Origin: Tilletiopsis washingtonensis
Lineage: Eukaryota > Basidiomycota > Exobasidiomycetes > Entylomatales
Direction: 5' to 3'
Length of the DNA stretch: 46,659 nucleotides
NCBI RefSeq assembly: GCF_003144115.1
Contig: NW_020312025.1
Location: 189,895-236,553, forward strand
Below, piece after piece: positions 12,333 to 21,828 of the stretch. Position 1 is the first letter of the stretch; every line of letters starts with the position of its first letter. The notes under the pieces are model-generated. The model searched no databases. It was not told the origin of the DNA and saw nothing but the letters and a program-made list of their open reading frames with translations. The position numbers were made by a program, and so were the translations under genes.

Positions 12333-12649
12333 CTAGCCCAGCCGGTTCTTGTTCTCCCGCTCGGCCTGCTTGAGGCGCTCCTCGAGCGTCTTGCTCTTGT
12401 GCAGCTGGCTGGCGGTGAGGCGCTCGCGCTCGCTGTTGGCGGCGGCGCGGTCCGAGTAGCGCATGCCGTCGGCGACGCTGCCGTGGTAGGAGGAGGTGGT
12501 GCGCTGCAGCTCGTTGCCCGTCTTGCTGCGGTTCGTGTCCGTGCGCTTCATCTCCTTCTTCGACGGCGAAGACATGCAGGAGCCCTGTGTGTGGAGTGGT
12601 GAGCTGCATGTGGAGACGGCGCGCGCGATAAGCATGCGGTGCGCACCAT
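12333..12649 (-). CDS. Small (84 aa) hydrophilic protein with predicted N-myristoylation/palmitoylation signal
   Basis: I do not recognise the family. Exon 2 (12584-12333) encodes a charged, helix-prone protein ending in KTLEERLKQAERENKNRLG. Upstream, the first ATG of a pyrimidine-rich, ATG-free leader is at 12649 and is followed at once by GTGCGC. A 62-bp intron (12585-12646) ends in CACACAG. Splicing joins Met directly to GSCMSSPSKKE, which gives MGxxxS with Cys at position 4, the classic N-myristoylation context with a likely palmitoylated Cys, as in G-alpha subunits. The predicted site of action is therefore a membrane face. Alternatives are starting at the internal Met (MSSPSKKE, no lipid signal) or reading through the intron from an ATG at 12635. 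The reading frame of exon 2 is well supported; the one-codon first exon is inference. Confidence 0.65.
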
Positions 12650-14009
12650 GGTGAGTGAGGTGTGGGGTGGTGCGAAGGGTGGGGTGTGTGTGAGGCGTGG
12701 GTGCGCGTGAGAGCGAGTGTGAGAGGATGATGGGGGTGGGAGTGATCGGCTGAGCGCGCCTCGCCGATGTATAGCCTCGCTGCGCGGCTGACCAGGCGGC
12801 GGCCGGCGGTCAGGAGAGCGGGCGGCGGGCGCGGCGGATCTGCTGCGCCGGCAGCGGCACGGCAGCGGCAGCGGCACGGCAGCGGCAGCGGCACGAGATC
12901 GAGCACGGCGGCGGCGGCGGCGCGCAGATGCAGCAGACCGCTCTCGTGCCAGGCCGTCCCCACGCGCCGCGGCGGCGTGCCGCTGCGCCTGATGGCGCCG
13001 CCCCTCTCACGCCGGCCCCAACTCCACGCTCCCACACAGCGAGCCGTCGCAGCATGCCTCTCTCTGCGTGCTGCTGCTGCGGCGAGAGTCCTCGTCCAGG
13101 CTGCAACTGCGCTGCGCACACGCCGCCCGATCTGCCTCTCTGCCAAGAGACGCGCTCGGGCTTCTTCTGCCGAAGCAGCCTCGTCGTGGAGCGGCCCGTG
13201 GAGGTGGCAGGCGGCGGGCGAGAGGCGGTGCAGCGGCGCATGCGGCGCTGCGTCACCGTGGCGCCAGGCCGGCGGCTCGGCGGGCGCGGCGCTGCGCTCA
13301 GAGCGGCGCCCTTTGCCGCCCACGGCGCCGCCTCGAGATTGTTCGAGACGCCGAAGGATGATCTTCCAGAGCGACGCCTCTCGCTGCCCCTGACATCGCT
13401 GCTGAGCTCGCAGGAGATGCTCGTCCATGCCGAGCCAGCAGCATGCTGTGAGGCCAAGGGATCGCGAAGCAGGCGGCCGCCGGAGCATGCTGCCTCTCGA
13501 GCCGGCGGCTGAGGCTGCGGTCACGCGCGCGGGCGCGCCCCTCTTTCCTGCTGGCGCAGCGCTCGACATCTGCGCTGCTGGCTGTCGCTGCTCCATCTCG
13601 ACCCCACGACGCCCTCGATCGCCTTTCGCTGCGCCCGCAGAAGGCGCTCGGCGCCCTCTGCAGCGAGCCGCTTCGGGCTCGTCGTGTGACTTGTGCGAGG
13701 AAGCAGAGCGTGGGACAGTGCGCACGTGCCCAGCCGAGCGCTGCCTGCCGCTTCTTCTCAACGATCTGCGGCGCTTCTGTGCGTCATCCTCTCGCAGGAT
13801 GAGTGCACGACGGTGCATGTGCCGCCTGAACGTTGCGCTGCTGAGACAGGACAAGGGTCGAAGGGGAGCTCGCCGGTGGAAGGCACCGCGCTAGCCGTCT
13901 CGCAGCCGGCGGCTGAGCGGCTGCGCGCGCCATGCGCGTGGCCGTCGCGCGCGGCGTTCTCACCGCGCAGGGCGTCCTTCCCTCACCACCACCATCCTCT
14001 TCCTCCAGC
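12650..14009. other. Divergent promoter region, no gene seen
   Basis: This separates the minus-strand small gene from the plus-strand membrane-protein gene. Next to 12650 is the C/T-rich leader of the minus gene; next to 14009 is the leader of the plus gene (TCCTCTTCCTCCAGC before ATG). Around 12835-12915 there is a compound GCGGCA repeat. The open frames in between are Arg/Ala-rich without recognisable domains. Confidence 0.5.
12769..12774 (-). promoter_or_regulatory. TATA-like element upstream of the small lipidated-protein gene
   Basis: The minus strand reads CTATAC about 120 bases before the ATG at 12649. Between them lies a C/T-rich, ATG-free leader, the pattern expected for a transcription start. 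The match is short and imperfect. Confidence 0.35.
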
Positions 14010-15413
14010 ATGATCTTCCGCCTCGAGGCGCTCCGCCTCCTCGGCACGGCGTTTGGCGGTGCGGTGCTTGAGCGCACCTTCTTTTCTGCACCTGTACGTG
14101 CCCTACTTGCCCCTCTGCTCGCACGGCGCTGATGCCCTCCACTTGCTCCGCTCGCAGAAAGGCTCGCTGCGCACCCTCGTCTCGTCGTGCCGCCTGCCGG
14201 TGCGCCAGGCACTCGTGACGGACGTGACGCAGGGACAGTTCAAGCTGCTCGATGACTTCTTCTGCATCGCGCTGCCGTTCTGGAGGGAACTGCAGGGAGA
14301 CCGCGTGGGCCTTGGGGTGAGTGCGGCGCGTGCAAGTGGTGGAGCAGGATGGAGCGTGGATCAGCGGGCTGGGCTGGGCACGGCGTTGAGTGGCCCGGAG
14401 CTCGACCCGTGAAGCTGGCGAGTGACCCGCCGTGTCGTGCCAGGCATGCCGTGTCTTTGCTGACACGCGCTCCGCAGGCGTCGTGTCTGCTCCTCTCGGC
14501 GCTGCTGCCGACGATGGTGCACCTGACCTACACGTCGATGTCTCCCAACACGCGCTCTTCGCTCGGCGTCATGATGCCCATTTTCGTGGCGCTGGCTAGC
14601 CAGTTCGTCGGCTACGGCCCCTCGCTGTTGTTCGTGGGGCTGCCGCCGTATCTGCAGGCGCTCTACGCCCAGGCATCTTCGGAGAAGGTCATGCCCACGC
14701 TGCCTACGCCTGCGCCGGGCATCTACGCTTGCAACTTGGCGCTCATCGGCAGCTTCGCCACGTGGCTGCTGCAGCAGTTCTTCGACGTGCAGTCGCGGCA
14801 ATGGACGTGGGCCAACCTTGCGTTCCAGGCCTATCCGCTCGCCATTCTGGCGCCGCTGCTGCTCCTCGGCGCGCGCGAGGTGCCGAGGCCCAGCAGCGAG
14901 GGGGATGCGCGTCTCGAGCTGGCATCGTACGGCGCCGCAGAGGTGTCGTACTGCTTCGAACGCACGTGGGCGTACAAGCGCCAGTCGGCACTCGTCTCGA
15001 CGTTCGTGTACTGGTACGGCATCAACCGCCTCTATCGCGGCTGGACGGCCGACGGCGCTCGCCTGACGGATGCCTCGCACCTCACGCTCTGGAGCTTTGC
15101 GGGCACCGTCGTCTTTTTGCTGCTTGCTCGCCTGGCGGAGCAGACGTCGACGCGCAGCACGGCGCCGGTGCAGCCGACGACCGGCAAGGTGCGCAGCGAG
15201 ATGGAGCGCGAATGCGACGCCGCACTGGCACGTGCGCCGGCGGGCAGCCCGACACTCGAGACGAACGCGCTGGTCCAATCTCTGGCGGCACTGCTGCTGG
15301 GTCCGGGAGCGGCGATGGGCCTCTGGTGGGCGCACGGCGAGGAGCGTGCGGGTTGGATGGCGCGCCGTAGCTGGCGCGAGACGGCGGCGATCAGCACAAA
15401 GAAGCCCGAGTGA
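14010..15413 (+). CDS. Multi-pass membrane protein with C-terminal KKPE (ER retrieval type), family not recognised
   Basis: Three exons (14010-14093, 14158-14316, 14478-15413) give 392 residues. Introns are 64 and 161 bp. Hydrophobic segments lie at about residues 82-102, 112-138, 162-183, 193-212, 283-299 and 346-365, so roughly six membrane spans. The loop at about 213-250 is polar. The last four residues are KKPE, fitting the KKxx di-lysine signal that returns type I and multi-span proteins to the ER; this suggests an ER location with a cytosolic C-terminus. I cannot name the family and give no activity. The start at 14010 follows a C/T-rich leader; an in-frame ATG at 13932 would add 26 mostly Pro/Ser residues. 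The second intron is the least certain part. Confidence 0.75.
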
Positions 15414-16454
15414 GGCGGGGCGAGTGGGAGCAGATGACGAAGAGGTGGGGTGGGAGGGCATTCGGCTGCAGCGCAATCAATCAACGATCATTGTCCTCTG
15501 TGCGCACTACATTGGCCGTGCAAATTGCTTCCGTGTGGGCGCGCGCACCGCGAGCGAGAGCGTCCGTAAGGTCGAGCGCAGACGAGCGTCGCTACCACCG
15601 TCGCGTACGAGAGGGGGGCCAGAGTTGGCCGTGGCTTGGGCGTGTGGGCGTCTGGCGTGGGCGTCGTCTCGGGCCGTTGACAAGCGCCCATGCGCCAACG
15701 CTAGCGGACGCCCACGCGCAGGTGCAGGCTTGGCCGGACCCAGCATCTCGCACCTCGGGTCGGGCGACGGCGTGGGACAGGCCCGTGCGGCGCAGTGGCA
15801 TCGAATGCTGGCCGGCGGCGAAGGAGGCGGGGTCGAGCGTTGCTGCTGCACCTACGCCCACGCCAACGCCATCTGGGCGAGGCGCACTCGGCGACTTGGC
15901 GCGCGAGCGCGCTAAGAAGACGCCGCGCGCGCGCGCGCAGCAGACTCGCCCGCTCCCACGCGTGTGGCGCCCTAGCGACGCCTCGGGTCGCAGCAGGCTG
16001 CCGTGTCGTGATGTCGGAGGCAGCGCAGCATGCAAATGCTTCCGCTCGACGTCGGCCAAGCTAGAGCAACCTAGGAATAGCAGCAGCCGTGGCAGCGCGG
16101 GGATGTGGCGCTGGCGACCGCGCGCGCGTAGCGACGCCGCCGTGCTGCTCCATCGTCGCGATCCCGCTGCTTGCCATGTTCGCGCTAGCTTTGCCGACGG
16201 CCAAGAGGAGCATGTCATCGAGATGCAGCGTATGGCAGGGCGTGTCATGGCCATCGCTGCGTTGTGGGCAAAGATGTCAGGCGGAGGCAAGGGTATAAAG
16301 GGCGCGGGTCGAGCGAGTCCACTCTGCCCTCTCCTCACAATCCCTTGTCACCTTTTCCTCTCTTCTCAGTAGCTGGTCTACTCTTCCTTGTTTGAAGCGT
16401 TCTCGCACACTCTTTGCACACTTTCATCACCACTTCACCTTTTCGACTCACACA
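15414..16454. other. Intergenic region and promoter of the glycine-zipper gene
   Basis: No gene is supported here. The open frames are Arg/Ala-rich and change frame without splice signals. A GC-alternating patch lies near 15925-15945. The final 150 bases form a clear core promoter: TATAAAG at 16294, then a C/T-rich, ATG-free leader up to the start codon at 16455. Confidence 0.6.
16294..16300 (+). promoter_or_regulatory. TATA box of the glycine-zipper secreted-protein gene
   Basis: TATAAAG lies 161 bases before the ATG at 16455 and is followed by a long C/T-rich leader without ATG. It is the clearest TATA box in the window, which suggests a strongly or conditionally expressed gene. Confidence 0.7.
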
Positions 16455-17564
16455 ATGCAGCTCTCCGTCGCGTACGTCGCTCTCGCGCTCGCCTCGCTCG
16501 CCGCCGCCGCGCCAATCCAGCAGCAGCGCGGCTTTGGCGACTGGGTCTCGCAGCATGCCAACGGTCTTCAGGATGCTGCAGCAAGTGCAGCCGGCCTCGG
16601 AGTTGCCGGTCCCGTCGGCGCCATCGCCGGCAAGCATATTTCGGACCACCTGCAAGGCGATCGCCGCGCGGTGCTCGTTGAGGACGACGCGGGCGTCCGC
16701 CGTTGGAACCCCATCTCTGAAATCAAGGAGCACGCCAATGGACTCACAGACATCGGCGCGGGTATCGCGGGTGGAGTCGCTGGCTCTCCCGGGGGGATTG
16801 GTGGTGTCTTGGGCGGTGCAACGGCCGGCATTGCACTTTCCGACAAGCTGCAGGGCGAGCGACGCGAACTTTTTGGCGAGCGTGGCACTCCGATGGACTG
16901 GATCGAAGACAACCAGGATACGATTCAGGATCTGGCTGGCATCGGGATCGGAGCGGCTCTCGGATCGGCTGGAGGGCCCGTCGGGGCGGTCGGCGGTGCA
17001 GCTGCTGGCGCTGCCGTGACCAACTCGATCCAGGACTCCTTCGACAACCGCCGCGCCCTCGATGACCGTGGCGTCCTCGATTGGATGGAGGAGCACCGCA
17101 ACGGCGTTCAAGACGCCACGATGGGTACGATCGGGGGCATCTTGGGCGCTCCCGGAGGGGCGGCTGGTGTGATTGGCGGCGCCGCAGCGGGCGCCGAGCT
17201 GAGCGACAAGTTCCAGGGCGAGCGGCGCATGCTGCGCGTCGCGCCGGAGCCGCGCCCTTATACGACGCTTCCCTACGTCCGTCCCGACGGCCCTCGCTTC
17301 CACACGCATCCCGTCGTCGCTCGTGGCGTCGTTGAAGATCTCAAGCAGACGGCCGAAGGCGTGGCGCAGGCCGTCGACGAGCACGCCGATGACGCCGCAC
17401 ACGCGTTCCTCGAGCAGGGCCGCAAGGCGGCCCTCGCCGTCGCCGATCATCTGCAGGCTCGTCGTGCTGTCACTGATGAGCCGGGCAAGAAGCTCATCGA
17501 TGATGCTCACAAGGCGCTCGTCGAGTTTGCAAAGCACGTCAAGCCGGTCACGCTCGTCGCCTGA
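16455..17564 (+). CDS. Secreted, cysteine-free protein with four glycine-zipper repeats bounded by Arg-Arg sites
   Basis: A single exon encodes 369 residues; I know no named family. Residues 1-19 are a signal peptide (hydrophobic core, AAAA-P end). Four repeats follow at about 28-71, 86-137, 147-200 and 208-258. Each starts with an amphipathic stretch (DWVSQHANGLQD, EIKEHANGLTD, DWIEDNQDTIQD, DWMEEHRNGVQD), continues with a Gly/Ala zipper such as GPVGAIAG or GAVGGAAAGAAV, and ends with a polar piece closing in Arg-Arg (70-71, 136-137, 199-200, 257-258). Further dibasic sites are at 82-83 and 336-337. The spacing suggests a precursor cut by the Golgi protease Kex2 into glycine-zipper peptides. 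From about 290 on it is helical and charged. There are no Cys residues. Glycine zippers elsewhere form membrane-inserting or amyloid-like helices; that role here is inference. Membrane-anchored repeats without processing are the main alternative. Confidence 0.85.
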   Translation: MQLSVAYVALALASLAAAAPIQQQRGFGDWVSQHANGLQDAAASAAGLGVAGPVGAIAGKHISDHLQGDRRAVLVEDDAGVRRWNPISEIKEHANGLTDIGAGIAGGVAGSPGGIGGVLGGATAGIALSDKLQGERRELFGERGTPMDWIEDNQDTIQDLAGIGIGAALGSAGGPVGAVGGAAAGAAVTNSIQDSFDNRRALDDRGVLDWMEEHRNGVQDATMGTIGGILGAPGGAAGVIGGAAAGAELSDKFQGERRMLRVAPEPRPYTTLPYVRPDGPRFHTHPVVARGVVEDLKQTAEGVAQAVDEHADDAAHAFLEQGRKAALAVADHLQARRAVTDEPGKKLIDDAHKALVEFAKHVKPVTLVA

Positions 17565-17803
17565 GACACACGCGCGCGAGTGACACGTCCGCGCGCGGCG
17601 CGCGCGCGTCTCGCGGCGCTCGTGGCCCGTGCGCCCTCCGCCTTCCCCACCCCTCACTCCCTTCTATAATGAGCGCACAGCCTGCTGGCAGGCCGTCGTC
17701 GCACCCTCTCTAATGCTATGCTTCACTCGTGTGCAACATGATCATTGCTCAGGCTCCTGACCGCTTAAAGGAGAAGGGATTCTGCGTGGCGCGAGAGTGC
17801 GAG
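17565..17803. other. Short shared 3' flank between converging genes
   Basis: This 239-base gap contains the 3' ends of the glycine-zipper gene (plus) and SEC1 (minus). It starts with a CG-alternating stretch and has AT-richer patches (TCTATAATGAG near 17663, CTCTAATGCTATGC near 17708) that could hold polyadenylation signals for either direction. No gene is seen. Confidence 0.5.
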
Positions 17804-20760
17804 TCAGCTCGCGCTCTGATGACGCGCCAACATGCGCCTCACCTTCATCTTCTTCTTCTCCTTTCCGGCCTTCGGGTCGCTCTGCGTGCTCATCGCACTC
17901 GGCGCTGGACTCTGGCGGCCAGAGCCGGCTGCCATCTGAGCGCCAGACGACGGACCATAGCTCTGTGCCGGTGCACGTCCTCCTTGTGGCCGCATCGGCG
18001 GCGCACTGGGCGGCGGCGAGATCTGCGGCTGTTCGGCGGCCTGGAAGCGGCGGTCGTAGCTGGACTGGTTCGGCGGGAAGCTGGTGCTGCCGTTTGAGCG
18101 ATGCGCAGGCGCAGACTGAGGCACCGAGGCGTGCGGTTGGCTGTGATGATGCTGGTGGTGGTGGTGGTGCGCGCCGTGGCCATTGTCGGCATAGTCGGCA
18201 TGCTGACGAGAGCCGCCGCGGGCGCGGTCAGCTTGCGCTCGAATGCCGCTCGAGTCGTTGTCCGGCTTTGAGAAATGGCTAGCGCCGGCGGGCAGGCTGC
18301 CGCTGCGAGGGCTCGGCGCACCTGACCCGCCGGCCTTGCCGAAGCGCTTGAGCGACTCGATGAAGCTCTCGGGCGTGATGGTGTGCGAGGAGCCTGCAGA
18401 AGGGTTAGTCTAGATGTTCACATCGAAGACGTACACGACTCACCGATGTACACGTCGCGGCCGAGCTTCTCGCTGACCTGGTACGCGCTGCGAATCTCCG
18501 AGTACGTCATGCCGCCGGCGACGAACACAATGACGCGCTGGCGATTGTCGTTGCGCTCGGCGCCCGCGCCGCCTGCGCCACCTGCGCCCGGCCGGCCCTT
18601 CTGGTGCCACGTCGGCTTGGCGGTGCGCAGACTGCTCGGTGCTGCTCGCGGTGCGCCGACGGCCGGCGACGACGAGCGCGAGCTGCCGAGCGGGTTGCCG
18701 AGGCCCGACGCCAGGCCCGTCTCGGCCGGCGCGTCGCGGACGTACGGGTACGTCGTCTGGTCGAGGCGGCCGGCAAAGTGGTCCTCGAGCATGAGCTTCA
18801 CCAGCGGCTGGTAGCGGCTCAGCTCGTACTCGTTCTCGCCCGGCACCTGGCGCCGCTTGCCCTTGCGGAACCAGGCGTCCCAGCCGCTGTTCTGCGGGTC
18901 TTTCACAACGCGCGCGCCGAGGTGCACCAGATTGTCCACCGCCGCCATCTCCTGCAGGCCGAGGCGCGCGTGCTGGAAGAGGCGCTTGCGGTCCTCGTCC
19001 GGCACGCCCTCGGAGTACATGATGTACAGCGCAATGATGCGCACCTTGTCGGCGTTGCTGAGATGCCGGTCGTCGAGCAGCGGCACCATCTCCTCGACGA
19101 GCGTGCGCGGCTTCTGCCCTTCTGGCGTGGTGCGCGTGGCGCAGTTCTGCTCGACCATGGCCTGCTGCGGCAGACGCGTCTTTTCAAAGATGTTCATCGC
19201 CTCCTGCGCCATCGTGAGGTGCAGACTGAGCGCGTCCTTCGTCTCTTGCATCTCGGGCAGATTCGCCAGCAGATCGCGCATGTCCGAGAGGCTGCTGCCC
19301 TCGTTGAGCTGCGCCGAGCCGGCGTGGCTGGCAAAGTCGCGCGTGAGGCGGTCGATGGCCTCGGCGATGTGCAGATGCCGAATCGCGCACCACACGGCGT
19401 CCTCGTCGCTCAGGCGCGCCGTCTTGTCCTCCTTTTGCCCCTCGGCATTGACGAAGCGGTACGAGTACGACGTGCCGTCGTCGTCGAGCCTCAGCAGGTC
19501 GTTGACCATGGCCTGGTAGCTGAACTCGTGCAGAAACGGCGCGACCGTGTCCATCGTGCGGTCGGTGATGAACATGACGCCGCGCGGCCGCGTCTCGGGC
19601 TTCGGCGGGTTGTCGGCGACGTAGGCGTCGATCGCTGCCTGCAGGCGCATCGCCAGCTTGCGCGTAAAGTGCTCGCCGCCGGACGGGCCCGAGGTGGACG
19701 CCGCACTGGCATCTGCGCCGCGCAGCCGCGCCATGCGCATGCTGCCGCCATAGCCGCTGGCCGGCGCCGTGCTCGGGCCGGGCGAGCTGCCGGGCACGGG
19801 CGTGAGGGGGCCGAGCGGCGGATGTGAGGGATTGTAGTAGCGAATGAGCGGAAACTCGTTGAGCGTCACGCAGACGTTGAGCAGCGTCTGCACCGTGTAC
19901 TGCAGCTCGTCCTCGATGGCCGCCAGGCTTTCTGCCGGGTCGAGGCCCCACGAGCCGCCCGGCGGCTGGAAGAGCGTGTAGAGGCTCTGCGGCGTCTTGA
20001 GCGAGAAGACCTGCGCCTCGGTCGCTGCAAGAAATGCGATCAGATGCAGGCCACGGACGCTGCCGCCTGGACACCCGCAGCACTCACGCCAGAAGTTGTT
20101 GTACAGCTCGATGAGCTGCCGCAGCCGCGGCTCGGCGGGCGAGCTCGTCAGGCGCTGCAGGAGCGCATCAGACAGGGCTGTGAGGGGGTCAGCAGAGCAG
20201 AACCAGACCGCTGCGGCGAGCGCATGCGTGATGCGACACGGCAGCAGCGGTGTGCGACACGGCCGCAGCGTGGTGCGATGCGGCAGCGGCACGCATAGCC
20301 CAACCCGGCAGCAGCTTGCGGCAACCGGCCCAGCAGCACCTCAGCCGCACCTCGGACCAGCACTGCCCACTCACCATCGACGAAGAAGACGTGTCCCGCC
20401 GCATACTGCGTCCTCCCATCTGCGCCCGGCGTCAAGTCTCTGATGATGCGCTCGACGTTCTGGCTCGTCGGGCAGAGCAGGTATGCGGCCTCGTAGTCGG
20501 GCTGCGCATCGCGGCGGCCCTCGATGACCTCGACGACCGTGACGTTCTCGCGCAGGATGGCGTCGAGCTTGAGCAGCGCATTGAGATGCGTGCGTGTGAA
20601 GCCGTCGACGACGAGGATCTTCCAGCGCGTCGGCGGCTGCACGGAGCGGATCGTGGTCAGGTAGCCTGCGCGGCCGGGGTGTCAGCTGAGGCATGGCCTG
20701 TGCGGCGATGAGGCCGCACGCACGCTCGCGCGACGCTGCGATGAGCGACTTGGGCGCCAT
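17804..20760 (-). CDS. SEC1: Sec1, SM-family exocytic SNARE regulator
   Basis: Five exons (20760-20724, 20665-20375, 20177-20088, 20024-18444, 18393-17804) give 862 residues. Joins recover conserved Sec1/Munc18 sequence: ERYLTTIRSVQPPTRWKILVVD at the N-terminus (split by intron 1 within the Arg codon), VFFVDALSDALL, FWPTEAQVFSL, and DVYIGSSHTITPESFIESL near the C-terminus. Domain 3a is seen as RPRGVMFITDRTMDTVAPF. SM proteins bind syntaxin-type SNAREs and assembled SNARE complexes and are required for vesicle fusion at the plasma membrane. Compared with yeast Sec1 (724 aa) it has a Pro/Ser/Gly insert around GPLTPVPGSSPGPSTAPASG and a long disordered tail with a His-rich run and a basic end (KEKKKMKVRR). 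Intron 2 is long (197 bp) and holds three 21-bp repeats. The other introns are 50-63 bp. Confidence 0.94.
20232..20294. repeat. Three imperfect 21-bp repeats inside SEC1 intron 2
   Basis: Units begin at 20232, 20253 and 20274 and share TGCGACACGGC(A/C)GCAGCG, the third being more diverged. They lie entirely within the 197-bp intron and explain its size compared with the usual 50-90 bp. Confidence 0.7.
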
Positions 20761-21828
20761 GGCGCGGGGCCGGCACCGGAGCGGGGTGGAGAGCGGCCGA
20801 GCGAGGTGCTGAGAGCGAGTGTGGCGGTGCGGTGTGCGGAGGAGCGGCAGGGTGCTGGTGGTGGTGGGCGCACACGAGGCGGCGCCCGATCGTCGGCGCG
20901 CGCCAGCAGCGGCAGCTCAGCACGGGCAGCGGCAGGGCGCGTGCGTGCAGCAGTGCCGTGCGCCGCGGGTCATCGCGCATGGGCGCGCCGCCGCGCGTAA
21001 GTCCGGGGCACACCGCCTGCGCTGCTGCCCGCCAGGCACGGGAGCAGCAGAGCCGAGGGCGTGGGACAAAAGGCGGGGGGGGCGCTGGCGGCGCGAAGCC
21101 GGCCGTCACCCGTGCGCTGCTTTGCGGGCCCCTGGCAGGCGCTGCTCAAGGGGCGGGGGCTGCGGCAGCGCCAGGGGCACGCTCGGGTACGCCTCGGAGG
21201 CCCAGCGCTGCAGGCTTCGTCATCCACCGAGAGGACATTGAGCGACGGCGAGCTCATGACAGGGCAGAGGATCGGCGCTGGCTCGGCATGCTCAGCCGGC
21301 ACGTTGAGCCGGCATGCTGAGCGGAGGAGCGGGCCCCGGCCGCAGCAAGGGTAGCAGCTGCCGCAACGCAGAGGTGGCGCTGTAAGGAGGCGGCCGCCTC
21401 GAGGACGTCCAGCGAATGGCGCAGCGACCGGAACTGAAACTTCGGTACGCGCGCTTTGGACGTGCTCGCCACCGAAGGGGACGGGTGAGACAAGACATCG
21501 CGAGCGGCGATCGAGGGCCGCGAGCCGAGCAGGCGCCCTCGATTGTCAACCTTCCGCTCTCGAGAGCTGAACAGAGCAAGCAGACACAACGACAGACGCG
21601 AGATAAGAAGCAGAAGAGATGCTGATTGACACCAAGGGCGCGCACACTCGCAGGGCGGCGGCGGCAGACAGACTTGGAGAACAGAAGGACGCTAAGAGAC
21701 GCGGAGGGCTAGAGAAGGATGGTGTGGGTGCGGCGCCGAGAGAGCGCGCGGGTCATCATGAGGAGCCGAGACTGGAGACTGGAGGCGAGAGAAGGAGAAG
21801 GGTGACGGGACGCTGTCTCGAGAGACGG
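20761..21828. other. SEC1 promoter region and 3' flank of the cysteine-rich gene
   Basis: On the minus strand this contains the upstream region of SEC1 (next to 20761) and the sequence before it. Next to 21828 is the 3' untranslated region of the large cysteine-rich gene, which is purine-rich on the plus strand. No coding region is supported. Confidence 0.5.

Noticed and set aside
12810-13900. Overlapping open frames on both strands in the divergent promoter region
   Set aside because: They are Arg/Ala/Cys-rich, lack leader-type starts, and partly consist of GCGGCA simple repeats.
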